Origin: Hydractinia symbiolongicarpus
Taxonomy: Eukaryota; Cnidaria; Hydrozoa; Anthoathecata; Hydractiniidae
Length of the DNA stretch: 64,000 nucleotides
Direction of reading: 5' to 3'
Assembly: GCF_029227915.1 (NCBI RefSeq)
Contig: NC_079881.1
Coordinates: forward strand, 22,419,501-22,483,500
Position 1 is the first letter of the stretch. Every line of letters begins with the position of its first letter. The notes under the pieces were generated by a model. The model saw nothing but the letters and a program-made list of their open reading frames with translations, was not told the origin of the DNA and did no database searches. The translations under genes and the position numbers were made by a program. Shown here piece after piece: positions 12,650 to 23,067 of the stretch.

Positions 12650-14820
12650 TCTTTATTATTGGAACAATCAATTTCCATGCAAAGACTAATGTGTTTGCAT
12701 TATTTATCTATTTTTAGTTCTTCCATCATTTTTTTTCTATATAACGCAATTGGATTTGCCATTTTTGTCATTCAAATTTGCAAATCTAACCAAAAAGTTG
12801 TTACGAATACGAATATATATTTAAAGTTTTTGTCACACAACAACAACAACACAAATGTTGTGCAATACATCTCATAACCTGACTGCAATGCCAACCAATT
12901 TCCATGTCAAGACTAATTTGTTTCCATTATTTATTTATTTTTTTTTGTTTTATCATTTTCTTATCATGTAATTGGATTTGCCATTTTCATTATTAAAATT
13001 TGCAAATCTAATCAAAAGTTGTTACGAAGATATATTTAAAGATTTTGTCGCACAACAACAACAAAAAAATTAGTAAAATAAATTTCTAAGCCTGACTGCT
13101 ATCTTGATTCTTATCGGAGCAACCAATTCCAATGCAAAAGCTGTTTTCAATAATTTTTAATTTTTATTTTATTATTCCATTGTTTTTTTTTATTTCAATT
13201 TTGTTCATAACACAATTGGATTTGCCATTTTTATTGATGCAACTTGCAATTCTAACCGTAGAGCTTTTTCAACTTTTGTCATTATATTTATATTTTAGTT
13301 GGTAGAGCAGTTTTTTAAGATATTAAAAAATAAGAACGACAAAATCTACGACATATCCAAATACATCTTTCAGCAAGCTTTCGCCAACGCCCAGGTTGGC
13401 ATGTCGTAGATTTTGTCGTTCTTATTTTTTAATATTTATATTTTATTATTTTATTGTTTATTTCAATTTTTTTCTTTCATAACGCAAGTGACTTAGTCAT
13501 ATCCATCGGTGTAACCTCCAAATTTAGCCAGTTTTTACAATATTTTTACCGCCTTTGTCGTAAAACAACAAAAACAAAAATGTCGTATAATACATCTCAC
13601 AACCTGATTGCAGTTTCGATTCCTATTTTAGAAACTAGTTTCAATGCAAGCACTGAAATTTCAATAAATTTTTATATTTATTTTTTTCAATTGGATTTGT
13701 CTTTTTCATCAATGCAATTTGCAAATCTAACCACAAAGTTGTTACGAGGTTAATTTTACTGTTTTTGCGATACCATAACCGCAACAAAAATATGATGTAA
13801 TACGACTCTCAACCTGATTGCAATCTTAATTTTTATTAGAATGCTTTTAGTGTTTTTTTGAAAGGCAATTAATTGCAATTTTGTCAATGCAATTTGCTAA
13901 TCTAACCACAAAGCTGTTACCACAATGATTTTTAAGTTTAAAGTTTTTGTCGCACAACAGCAACTACAAAAATTTTGTGTAAAACAACTCCCAACCTGAT
14001 TGATATCTTAATTCTTATGAAAGAAACTAATTTCTATGCAAACACTGAAATATTTTCTATGTATTTTTTAAATTTTATTATTTTAGTGTTTTTTATTTTT
14101 ATTTTCTTTATAAGTAAATTGGATTTGCCATTTTTGTCAATGCAACTTGCATATCTAACAAGAAATTAGTTACAACAATATTTTCACAGTTCTTCTCACA
14201 CAATAACAACAACAACAACAACAAGAATATGGCATAATGAATCTCTCAACCTGACTCCTGCTACGATTCTCATTGCAGCAAACAATTTTAATGCAAATAC
14301 TGACTTAATTTCTATATGTTTTTAAATATTATCAATTCATTTTTTTTTTATCTTTTTTTTTGGTTACGCATATATATTAGTCATTCTGTGTAATACGCTA
14401 ATATAACCTTACCACCTTTGTATCACAACAACAACAACAAAAATGTGGTATAATACATCTCTCAACCTGATTGCAATCTTGATTTGTATTGGAGAAACTA
14501 ATTTCAATGCAAACACTGAAATTTTTATATCCTTTTTTAATTTTTTTCATAGCGCAATTCGATTTGCCATTTTTATTCGTCGAATTTTCAAATCTTACCA
14601 TAAAGTTTTTACGACGATGTTTTTGGAGAATTTTATTCCATTTTTCTATGGCTTTTTTTATAACGCAATTGGATGTGCCATTTATTGATGCAACTTACAT
14701 TTCAATGGAAAAACTAACTCGTTTCCTACATGTTGTTTCTAATTTTATTATTTCATTGTTTTTTTTACTCGTATTATTATTCTTCTTTTTTTCACGCAAT
14801 TAAATACCAATATGAAAACT
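12650..14820. repeat. Diverged tandem array, about 200-300-bp units
   Basis: About nine imperfect units each contain, in order, a CAACAACAAC stretch, a block near AATACATCTCTCAACCTGAT, TTGCAATCTTGATT, a block near AAACTAATTTCAATGCAAAC, a poly-T/A stretch and a block near CGCAATTGGATTTGCCATTT then GCAAATCTAACCA. Units can be seen near 12650, 12880, 13110, 13580, 13800, 13980, 14240, 14450 and 14660. Several 60-100-aa frames overlay the units (13454-13753, 14443-14803 and others). They are repeats of the same text and not genes. Confidence 0.8.
13320..13435. repeat. 35-bp perfect inverted repeat with structured loop
   Basis: Arm 13320-13354 is the exact reverse complement of 13401-13435. The 46-nt loop ends in a short hairpin of its own, GCCAAC-GCCCAG-GTTGGC. 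It interrupts the tandem array and is absent from the other units, so it looks like a small inserted hairpin or MITE. Confidence 0.85.
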
Positions 14821-15889
14821 GAATTGCTTCTTATATATTTTTGTAATTTTATTATTTTATCATTTTCTTGTTTTCTTGTTTTATTTTGTTTTTTTATAAC
14901 ACTTAGAAACTAATTTCCATTCAAACAACAAACCTAAATACTATCATGTTCGAATGAACCAACACTTCCAACAATTATTTTTCCAATCTTTAAAATTATA
15001 GTTTTGAAAAGGTTTTACACGTTAATGCCTATAACCTTCCCGTGGATTTCCAATTTGCCAATGGAGTTCCAATTTCCATCCTTATTAACAACGTCATTTC
15101 AAGTTGGAAAAACTGCATCTGACCCGCAAGAATAGTTCAAAAGATTTGCCTAAAAGGAACAGAATTGATTTTTATCCAGTTCTATCAGAAAGAAATGCAA
15201 TTATTACCTGCAAACAACTCTAGGAAATTAAACACTCCAATAGTTTTGTAGGAAAAACGCTAATAAAATATGTGTGCTGATTTAACAGAATTTACATTTT
15301 TGTAAAATGTTAGACTTATTTGTTAGAAGAACTTTATAAACGTGGAGAACTTCAATTTTAGGAAAACTTTCAATGATTACAGTGCCAGCTTAAACAGTTG
15401 GACGAGATGATACATTAGAATTATACTTTTTTGAATTGGAGTGACATAAATTATGAAGTCCAAGAAGTAAGTTTAAAAAGGATCAAAACGGAAATGTAAT
15501 GAAGTATGAAATATGGTATGGAACGTAAAAGAATAACAAATAACATGGACAGATAATTTAGCAGGGAAACACATAAAAAACGTACGTCTAATATACAATG
15601 AAAAAACAGAAAATCAAGTAATAGACATAGAAAAAATTTAATTAGAGTCAAGATATGGAAAGATATGGGGTATGGAAAAAATACAAAGCAGAAACATGTA
15701 GCTAATCAACATAAAAGAAGACAGAATTATTCATCTCGATATAATAAAGTAAAATTTTTAAATAGGCGCTCAGTTTTTCATCTTTTATTAGGTGGGTTCC
15801 TTTTTGAGGGGGGTGCTTAATAAGTGCTGTGCGCTTAATAAACTTTGAGGAAATTACCTGGTCGCTTATATCCTTAATATTAAAACATT
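14821..15889. other. Intergenic, nothing recognised
   Basis: Low-complexity AT-rich DNA lies upstream of the retrotransposon remnant. The minus frames at 15451-15651 and 15702-15920 lack domains. Confidence 0.4.
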
Positions 15890-15896
15890 TAATGCA

Positions 15897-16924
15897 AATT
15901 TGTATATAAAAGACTTCCAAACATTACCATTTAATGTGGTCTATGCTTTAGACGATCCAGAAGAAAAATTCTCCATTTTTAACGATTTAACGAAAGAATG
16001 TATTGACAGACATGCTCCACTTATTCGAAACAAAATCACTCCAGCGCCAGCACCTTGGATGCGTGATCCTGCTATACTAGAGTTAAAACAACAGAGGAAC
16101 TCTAGTCGAAAAACCGCAAAACGACCGGCTGATTTTTGGAAAGTTTTAAAGAAAATTTTGAAACCATTCTTTTCTATGAATGACATCAAGGACATCAATG
16201 CTTTAAATAATCACTTTACCACTGCCGAACGACAATAAATCACCGAAGCATAAGTATGGAAACAGTTAAAGCTTTCAACTTCAGTGAGGAAGGTTTTCAT
16301 TTTCACGAAGTTAAATACAGTCAAGTTGTTGACGTATTGAGCTTATTGAGAAACTACTGTTCTACTGGTGATGATGAAATACCGATATGGCTCATAAAAC
16401 CTGTAATAGAGCATCTTGCATCGCCTTTAACGCATATAATCAACTGTTGTATCGAAAAATAACATTTTTCTAAGCAATGGAAGATTGGATGAGTGGTTCC
16501 TATACCGAAGGTTAATCAACCAATGTCTTATAACGATTTGAGACCAATTACAATTCTTCCAGCTCTTTTAAAGGTTTTTGAAAAATTATTATGCAAGCTG
16601 TTATTAGAGTACATTGACAATAAATCTATATACAGTAACACTCCATCCGATTTTCGGAAAAATCATTCAACGGTTACCCTCTTATTAAAACTAAAGGATG
16701 ACATTATTAAAGCAATGAACAAAAGTGAAATAACATTGGCTGTCATGGCAGAATTTTCAAAATACGAAAACTTTATCAAATAGGATTATCGAAACCTGCC
16801 ATAATAATGCTGTTAAACATCTTTCTGCTCGAGAAAAATACATACAAGTAAATGATAAAAAATCTAGCATATCTCAAGTAGTTTTCGGAGTGCCCCAAGG
16901 CTCCATAATGGGTCCAATCTATAT
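15897..16924 (+). pseudogene. Non-LTR retrotransposon reverse transcriptase, 5' part, decayed
   Basis: Three shifted frames carry the features of a LINE ORF2. 15900-16238 has the linker region before the RT, with an APWM motif. 16256-16462 is the early RT region, containing a GDDEIPIWLIK-like segment. 16493-16783 holds PIPK and the LRPITILPALLKVFEKLL block typical of RT motifs 1-2. A later stretch (about 16870-16920) keeps VPQGSIMGP, the RT motif preceding the catalytic box. The first catalytic region between these blocks has been deleted or rearranged. The element is interrupted at 16925 by another transposon and resumes at 19761. It is inactive; I assign it to the CR1/Jockey-like group only loosely. 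Confidence 0.8.
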
Positions 16925-16930
16925 CCCAGC

Positions 16931-17340
16931 CGGCAAAAAAACGTCTTTAAGACGTCTTTAAGACGCATTTCCGTGCGTCTTTTTGGCGTCTTATTTTGGT
17001 CTTAAATGTCCGCTTTCCTGACGTCTTTTTTCGTGCGTCTTTACGACGTCTTTTCCGTGCGTGGTAAAGACGTCTTTTTTTAAGTTTTTAAGACGTCTTT
17101 CAAATGCGTTTTAAAGACATCTTTCAAATGCGTCTTAAATGCGTCTTTTCTAGGTCTTAAATGTCCGCTTTTCCGACGTCTTTTTGTGCGTCTTTATGGC
17201 GTCTTTTTGTGCATCTTAAAGACGTCTTTTTCGCAGTCTTAAAGACGTCTTTGTAATGCTTTTTAAATGCGTCTTAAGTGCGTCTTTTTTAGGTCTTAAA
17301 TGTTTGCGTCTTTTTTGTGCGTCTTTTTTAGTGGCAAATA
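16931..17340. repeat. Left subterminal GACGTCTT array
   Basis: More than fifteen variants of the core GACGTCTTT, spaced irregularly by T-rich or GTGCGTC segments, lie just inside the left terminus. GACGTC is itself a palindrome, so each unit is a potential dimer-binding site. Equivalent motifs lie inside the right end at 19530-19745. Confidence 0.85.
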
Positions 17341-18073
17341 CGACGTAAACTCGTAAATAAAGTCATTCTAGGAAGCTGTTCAAACAACCTTTGTCCTTAG
17401 AGGGGTTAGAAATGCAGTAAAACTGTATAACTTAATCTTTTTGTAATATTTTCCTTAAAATCATAAATATCATAAATAATTCTATATTATCAACAAATTT
17501 ACAATAATTTTATTCACAGCAGTTAAACATTAGTATTTGCTCAAATTAGTTAGTTACTACACGTTTTTCTTTTTATGAGAACCTTGTTTAAAAGAACGTT
17601 GAGGTTTAGTACTCAGTCTGAATTCCCCCATAGATTAAGGACCAAATAATGTGAGTCTAGAATTGCTAATTATATTCGAATACTTACAAGTTAAGGTAGT
17701 TATTATAAAAACCGTAGTTATTATAAAAATAATTATTTCACGCGTTAATAATTAAAGGCAAATAAAATAGAATCTAGAACGAAACTAAACACGCGTTATT
17801 AAAAGGCAAAAAAATTATAAGCCCGGAAAATAAGAATTTTTTTCAAATTATATTATCTGCCTTATGTTATAGAAATACTGTGACCAAACATAATTTGCTT
17901 TTTTATTTTTTTTATAAATCTTGTTAGAAGAACCATGGTACTTCCACTAAGTCGGATAGATTTTTTTCGGGCTCTTTCAATGTTTTCCGCCACAGGTAGG
18001 TTCCACTTTCCCAGAGCGTACTGTCTAACAGTGGAGCGAAATAAACAAACAGAAAAACAATAACAAAAATATT

Positions 18074-19304
18074 AAATATTTCATTCTGGCTGGTTTGCTT
18101 TTTGGCGACCGGCACCGCCCTTTTGATCAGGGGCGTTTTTTAGCTTTATTGCAATTTGATTGCGCACATCCTTCTCCGTGGCTGCAGGGTACTTTTGTGC
18201 AATAGCGTCTGAAAAAAAAAGACGATTGTAAGATTTTTTTTTCTTATTTTAATTCTAAAATTTGAAATAGGCAAAGCCAAAAGCACTCACCGACGATTAT
18301 TTGGAAAAAAATTTTCTCTGCTATAGCTATCTTTCCATTCTTTCCTCGCAAGTTGCATTGGCAAAGAAAGTTTATAGTGCAAAGTCTACAAAAGGAAAAT
18401 GAATTGCCATTAAATTCTAATTTTTTATTTGATATGCAAGATTTCCGGACAATTGACGATCGGTGTAAAAGAACAAAAATCATAATTGTACAGTGAATAG
18501 TAGCTATCCGTACCGGCTAAGTGTTTGTTTGACGGCATCCTTATAGTCAGTCCCACCAATATTCCGAATATGCTGAATCTAAGTAAAGAAGAAATCAACT
18601 AACCTCTTGCGCCTTAAAAATGTTTGGCTAACGAGTACTAGGGCACCAAAAAAGACCAGAAAAAAAGGAGATTATGAAAAAAACTGTAGAAGAGCTTCCG
18701 AAATTCTTTAATGTTGTGTATCAGTTTTTCGCAAACATAGCAAGTAAATGTAATGCAGCATACCATGTCCTTCACAGATTCTTCCACATTAAGTGAACTT
18801 TCCAGTTGGTTTGCTAGCTAGCTGATATAACAAACTTTTGTGACTAGCTATTTTCTCTTTAGATAGCACGTAAAACTTAGCTCTATGAGACTAATGGTTG
18901 CTTTAGCTGGCTGAAAACGCCTAGCTACAACCCTGGAAAAAAATATTTTTCACTATTTTTCCAGCAGGGTTGCAGCTAGCATAGCTACTTGCTTTAACAG
19001 TAAAAAAAGTAAACAATAAAATAAATATATATACAGGACCTTAACTGCATACGATCCATAGCTCTTAGTCCCCAAACTCGCTTCACAAAATAAAAAGATA
19101 ACTTTTTTGGTGCTCATGAAAAAACACGATCAATTTTAAGAAGAAACAAGCCCCAGCTCTATATCGGGCTACCATATTGCCGGAACTCATTTGATGAATA
19201 GTGCAAATAAAAACAAAAACAATTTTAACTTACTTTTTGCAACAAACCGGTTTCCTTTCTCGACTTGGTTTTGTTTAAAAGTTACCGCCACTTCAGACAT
19301 TTAA
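18074..19304 (-). other. Candidate spliced minus-strand gene inside the GACGTC element
   Basis: Possible exons, in transcript order: ATG at 19304 coding about 22 residues up to A|GTAAGT near 19233; an exon near 18580-18515 (..IRNIGGTDYKDAVKQ..); an exon after TTTTGTAG near 18390 to GTCG|GTGAGT near 18288 (..RGKNGKIAIAEKIFF..); and a last exon after TTTTCAG near 18210 reading DAIAQKYPAATEKDV.. to a TGA near 18078. The last two junctions agree in phase (G|AC). The first junction does not, so an exon is missing or exon 1 is wrong. The predicted product is small, basic at its C-terminus and unrecognised. It could be the element's own protein. Confidence 0.35.
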
Positions 19305-19760
19305 AATTGTACAGACGGGGGTAATAATTAAGTTTTTTTACTCTTTAATCACTCTTTTGAATTATAAATACAGATTTACCCTGCTATTTTAATACAATAC
19401 AAGTTTTTAAAATCAAGTTATTGTGAGATATATTTTTTTTATTGGCATTATCGTTTTTACATGAAAGAAGTAGTTAAACATGTTACCCGCGGAGAAATAG
19501 TAGACCAATTATATCACGAATAAAAACCGGTCTTTTTTCGATCTTTTTTGCGTCTTTCAAATGCACGTCTTGAAAAAGACGTCTTAAAGACGTCTTTTAT
19601 CACAAACGAAAAAGACCGTGCCTGAAAAAGACGCCTTTAAAATGCGCGTCTGACACATGCGTTTTAAAGACGTTTAAAAGACGTATTTCGGGTGCGCGCA
19701 TATTTCATGCGCAAAAAAGCTCCAGAAAAGGCGTCTTTAAAACGTCTTGTGCCGGCTGGG

Positions 19761-19990
19761 ATGTTAATGACCTGAGTGATTGTGTAAAAAAAATTTATGT
19801 TCGCGAAAGATTTTTTTATCCTTTTCAGTTACTTATACACTGCCTATGCTGTTAAGTCACGGAAAGAAACTTTATTACGATACGCTAAGCATAATCGATA
19901 ATTGCCGTAAATTGGCATATCTAAACAGTGCTCTGTATACTTGTGACGTCTTAATGACTGTAATGAACAAAATCGGGGACGAGTAAATTT
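19761..19990 (+). pseudogene. Non-LTR retrotransposon reverse transcriptase, continuation
   Basis: The text after the inserted element resumes with VNDLSDCV, the segment just before the second catalytic region of LINE RTs. It then loses frame repeatedly. No YxDD-type box is recognisable. This is the downstream part of the RT that begins at 15897. Confidence 0.6.
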
Positions 19991-20381
19991 TCCTGACTAT
20001 TGCTTACACTTTCAGATTTTTGCATAAAAAATTTTAGTTACACCATGGATATTTCTTTTCGTACATCAATGGATACACTTAAGTAATTTGTTTGCTTTTC
20101 CGAATTAAAAAGTGTTTCGCGATAAATCGATAAATACAGAAATCGGGAAAAGAAGAAGAAGCACACTTAACACAAGGCCCTTTATAAATTTTGTAAATAT
20201 ATGCTCGAACTCGCCGTAAATAACAGGTTTGATAATTGCGATAGAAAATCTATAAAGGTCTTTTAGCTGCAATATTGTGAAAAAGTAGAATTTATTAGTT
20301 ATGTAATAATAAATTTTGCTTTTTTTTTTGTGGTAAACATAAGCGATCATCTACAAAATAAATTATTTAATCTAACTTAAA
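19991..20381. other. Intergenic, nothing recognised
   Basis: AT-rich sequence between the LINE fragment and the satellite block. The 81-aa minus frame at 20105-20350 shows no domain. Confidence 0.4.
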
Positions 20382-20527
20382 AAGTCCGAAATATTCCACC
20401 AAAAAGCTAATAATTGAAATACATATGCATAATGTCAGAATTATTCCACCAGTCCAACATATTTCACCTTGTCCGACATATTCAACCATATGTCCGATAT
20501 ATTCCACCACGTCCGACATATTCCACC
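20382..20527. repeat. Minisatellite of GTCCGACATATTCCACCA units
   Basis: About six imperfect copies of an 18-24-bp unit of the form GTCCGACATATTCCACCA are visible (20382, 20451, 20470, 20491, 20510 and nearby). The block directly abuts the trinucleotide microsatellite. Confidence 0.8.
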
Positions 20528-20529
20528 AA

Positions 20530-20598
<69 letters not shown>

Positions 20599-20970
20599 CA
20601 TAATCATAATCATAATCATAATCATAATCATAATCATAATCATAATCATAATCATAATCATAATCATAATCATAATCATAATCATAATCATAATCATAAA
20701 AATAATCATAAAAATAATCATAAAAATAAAAATAATAAAAATAATAAAAATAATAAAAATAATAAAAATAATAAAAATAATAAAAATAATAATAATAAAA
20801 ATAATAATAAAAATAATAATAAAAATAATAATAAAAATAATAATAAAAATAATAATAAAAATAATAATAAAAATAATAATAAAAATAATAATAAAAATAA
20901 TAATAAAAATAATAATAAAAATAATAATAAAAATAATAAAAATAATAATAATAATAGTAAATAATAATTT
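20528..20970. repeat. Compound AAT / CATAAT / AAAATAAT microsatellite
   Basis: About 440 bp are made of consecutive (AAT)n, (CATAAT)n and (AAAATAAT)n blocks in that order. All long frames over it (poly-I, poly-N, H-N or L-F repeats) come from the repeat and are not genes. Confidence 0.97.
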
Positions 20971-22950
20971 AACTGATGAGACAATGTACATTGAGAAATC
21001 GTAATTCTTATAGAAACATCCATTTTGGCTTCAATTTGGATAATTTTTTAATTTTAAGGTTGATTTGTGAAAGTGTACAGAATTTTTGTGTCAATTTAAT
21101 ATTTCAATATTTGAGTTTCCTTTAAAATTTCGTTAATAAACAGTCGGGAAGCACCAATATTCGCAGCTTCATTGAGGTAGTATCTGGTGACGAGCTTGGA
21201 GCATTAATTCTACTGACAATTGCGGGTGATTTTGAAAAGGAATTGAAATCACGGATATCTTTCAATTTATTTTAGCATTGCATTTGTAAATCGCGAGAAT
21301 TATTTATCTATTTGGAAATTTAAAAATTTTAATAATGTTAGGTTTAATAATAACATCATTACATACTTAAGGTATCGTCAGCTCTTATGCCATGGTGTTA
21401 ATACTACCGTTAGCACGCTAAGAGGCTACGATAGTAATTTAAAATTTTGGTACGTGATACGATCCCAAAGTTCAATATAAACACATTAGTAGATGTTGTA
21501 AAAGCTTTAAGTTTCAAAATCTTCGTCAATGGTTTAAAAGTCGGTCAATCTGATGGAAGGTTTAATTATAAAAAGAGGTTTATTAAACTTATCTACGAGT
21601 ATCTGTTAAAAAGTTTTTTCACTAGGTAAATCATTGCATGCCGAGCGGTTTAAAATCTGTGTATACTGCCCAAAATCTCTAAAAGTCGCTTAGAAGTGTC
21701 TATTTCTGCTGAAGTTAACATTTTATCTGTTTATATTTTCACTAATATTAGTTATCTTGTATATTTAAATTTATAAAAATTTTTTTAACTAATAATATTT
21801 TTACTAAAAAATTGATATGCTTTTTTGTATACCTCCGTCACAAGGAGTGTAAAGAAGCTAATGAGAACATACGAGAAATATGATTTCAGAGATGGATAAC
21901 CTAAAAAGGAAATACGCAAGGGAGTCTAAATAACGCTTTTGGAAACAGCATTATGTAAGAATAATACCCTAGTGAGGCTAAATATGACAAGGATGTCAAT
22001 AAAAAAAATGCGTAACGGAGTCATTCTTTGTTTCTTCCATAAGAACTAAAACGCAGCCGTTTCCAAAATTGTTAACTATAAGGGACAGTCAGAATGAGAT
22101 CGTTGAGGAGTTGCCATAGGAACACTTAAAATAACTTCATGCTAAAACTAAATTTTAATTTGAAGACCAAAAGATGCCCTCACCCAAAAATAAAGTTTGT
22201 AATAGGCTAATCTACGGCTTACTACATGCGTTGCTTTGTCTGGCGATTTGCGTAGAAAATCTGGTGAATATTTGCAACATCACATCACAATAAAACCTGA
22301 AATTTTCTGCAGACCATGTCCGAAAGGTCGTTCTATTGGATGTTAAACAACCCGCTTAAACAAGCGGCTAGAGCAATAACACTAGTCTTCAGACTATGAA
22401 AAAATAAGGGCTTTCCATATCGTCAGATTTTTGTCCTTCCGGCGTACTCGGCACAAAATAGCAATTTGGCGTCCAGTTTAAACAAAGTACGCATATATTA
22501 TAGAGCTTGCTGCTCAGTAACTAAACCAGAGGGTTCTACAATTTTGCCGGCAGCCTGTTTAATTTTTTTTTCGGCAAAACAAGCGCCGAAAGCTGATTAG
22601 TTATATATGCTATAAATCTAAAGAAACGTGCGCTGACGTTTTAGCAATTATTTTTACTGATTTTGTGTCCTCTGAGATAATGTCTCCGTTGATTGATACA
22701 GTAAAATCTAAATATGCTAACTAAAAGAAATTATGATCCTTTTAGCTAAATCATTTATATTATGTAAATATATTTTTCTCTTTTTTAGGAAAATAAATTC
22801 TTTACATCTCTGTCAAAGTTTTGAATGTCCAAAAAACGTTGTAAAAAGTCATTTCACGAGGTTATTCAATCGCGAAATGGTTTGTTTTTAGCTCAGGCTT
22901 ATACTTTCTTCGACGTTATTTACAGTAGTCTCATGCAATTATTTTTATTT
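20971..22950. other. Intergenic, up to the KDZ insertion
   Basis: No gene is supported; the 60-aa frame at 21447-21629 has no domain. The last bases, TTTATTT (22944-22950), are the left copy of the probable target-site duplication of the element that starts at 22951. Confidence 0.45.
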
Positions 22951-23067
22951 CACCCTATTCGGTAAACTGTATATGATAGATATCCCGCTCCCCTGTAAAA
23001 AGGAGAACGATATACCCCGCGTTCCGTTGCTGCGCTGTTGCTCTAGCGATAGCGGAGAGCGATACTT
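22951..23067 (+). repeat. KDZ element left TIR
   Basis: This block is the reverse complement of 51802-51918 apart from a dozen or so substitutions. It starts CACCCTATTCGG and contains TATATGATAGATATCCCGCT, a short imperfect hairpin around CTGTAAAAAGGAGAACG, and GCGATAGCGGAGAGCGAT near the inner end. Small minus-strand frames crossing it are shadows. Confidence 0.92.

Larger units (their letters stand above)
16925..19760. mobile_element. 2.8-kb DNA element with CCCAGCCGGC termini, inserted in the LINE
   Basis: The element starts CCCAGCCGGC at 16925 and ends GCCGGCTGGG at 19760, a perfect 10-bp inverted terminus. Both ends carry long subterminal arrays of GACGTCTT/AAGACGTC (16931-17340 and 19530-19745). 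It splits the reverse transcriptase: the protein text before it ends GPIY and the text after reads VNDLSDCV, which are adjacent in LINE RTs. AT is present on both sides (16923-16924 and 19761-19762), so a 2-bp TSD is possible but not certain. The middle holds candidate minus-strand exons. I cannot name the transposon superfamily. Confidence 0.7.

Noticed and set aside
14398-14803. Overlapping 67-104-aa frames on both strands
   Set aside because: They fall on units of the tandem array and change with each unit, with no conserved protein.
20414-21023. Open frames of 100-196 aa on both strands
   Set aside because: They are translations of the AAT/CATAAT/AAAATAAT microsatellite and have no real protein composition.
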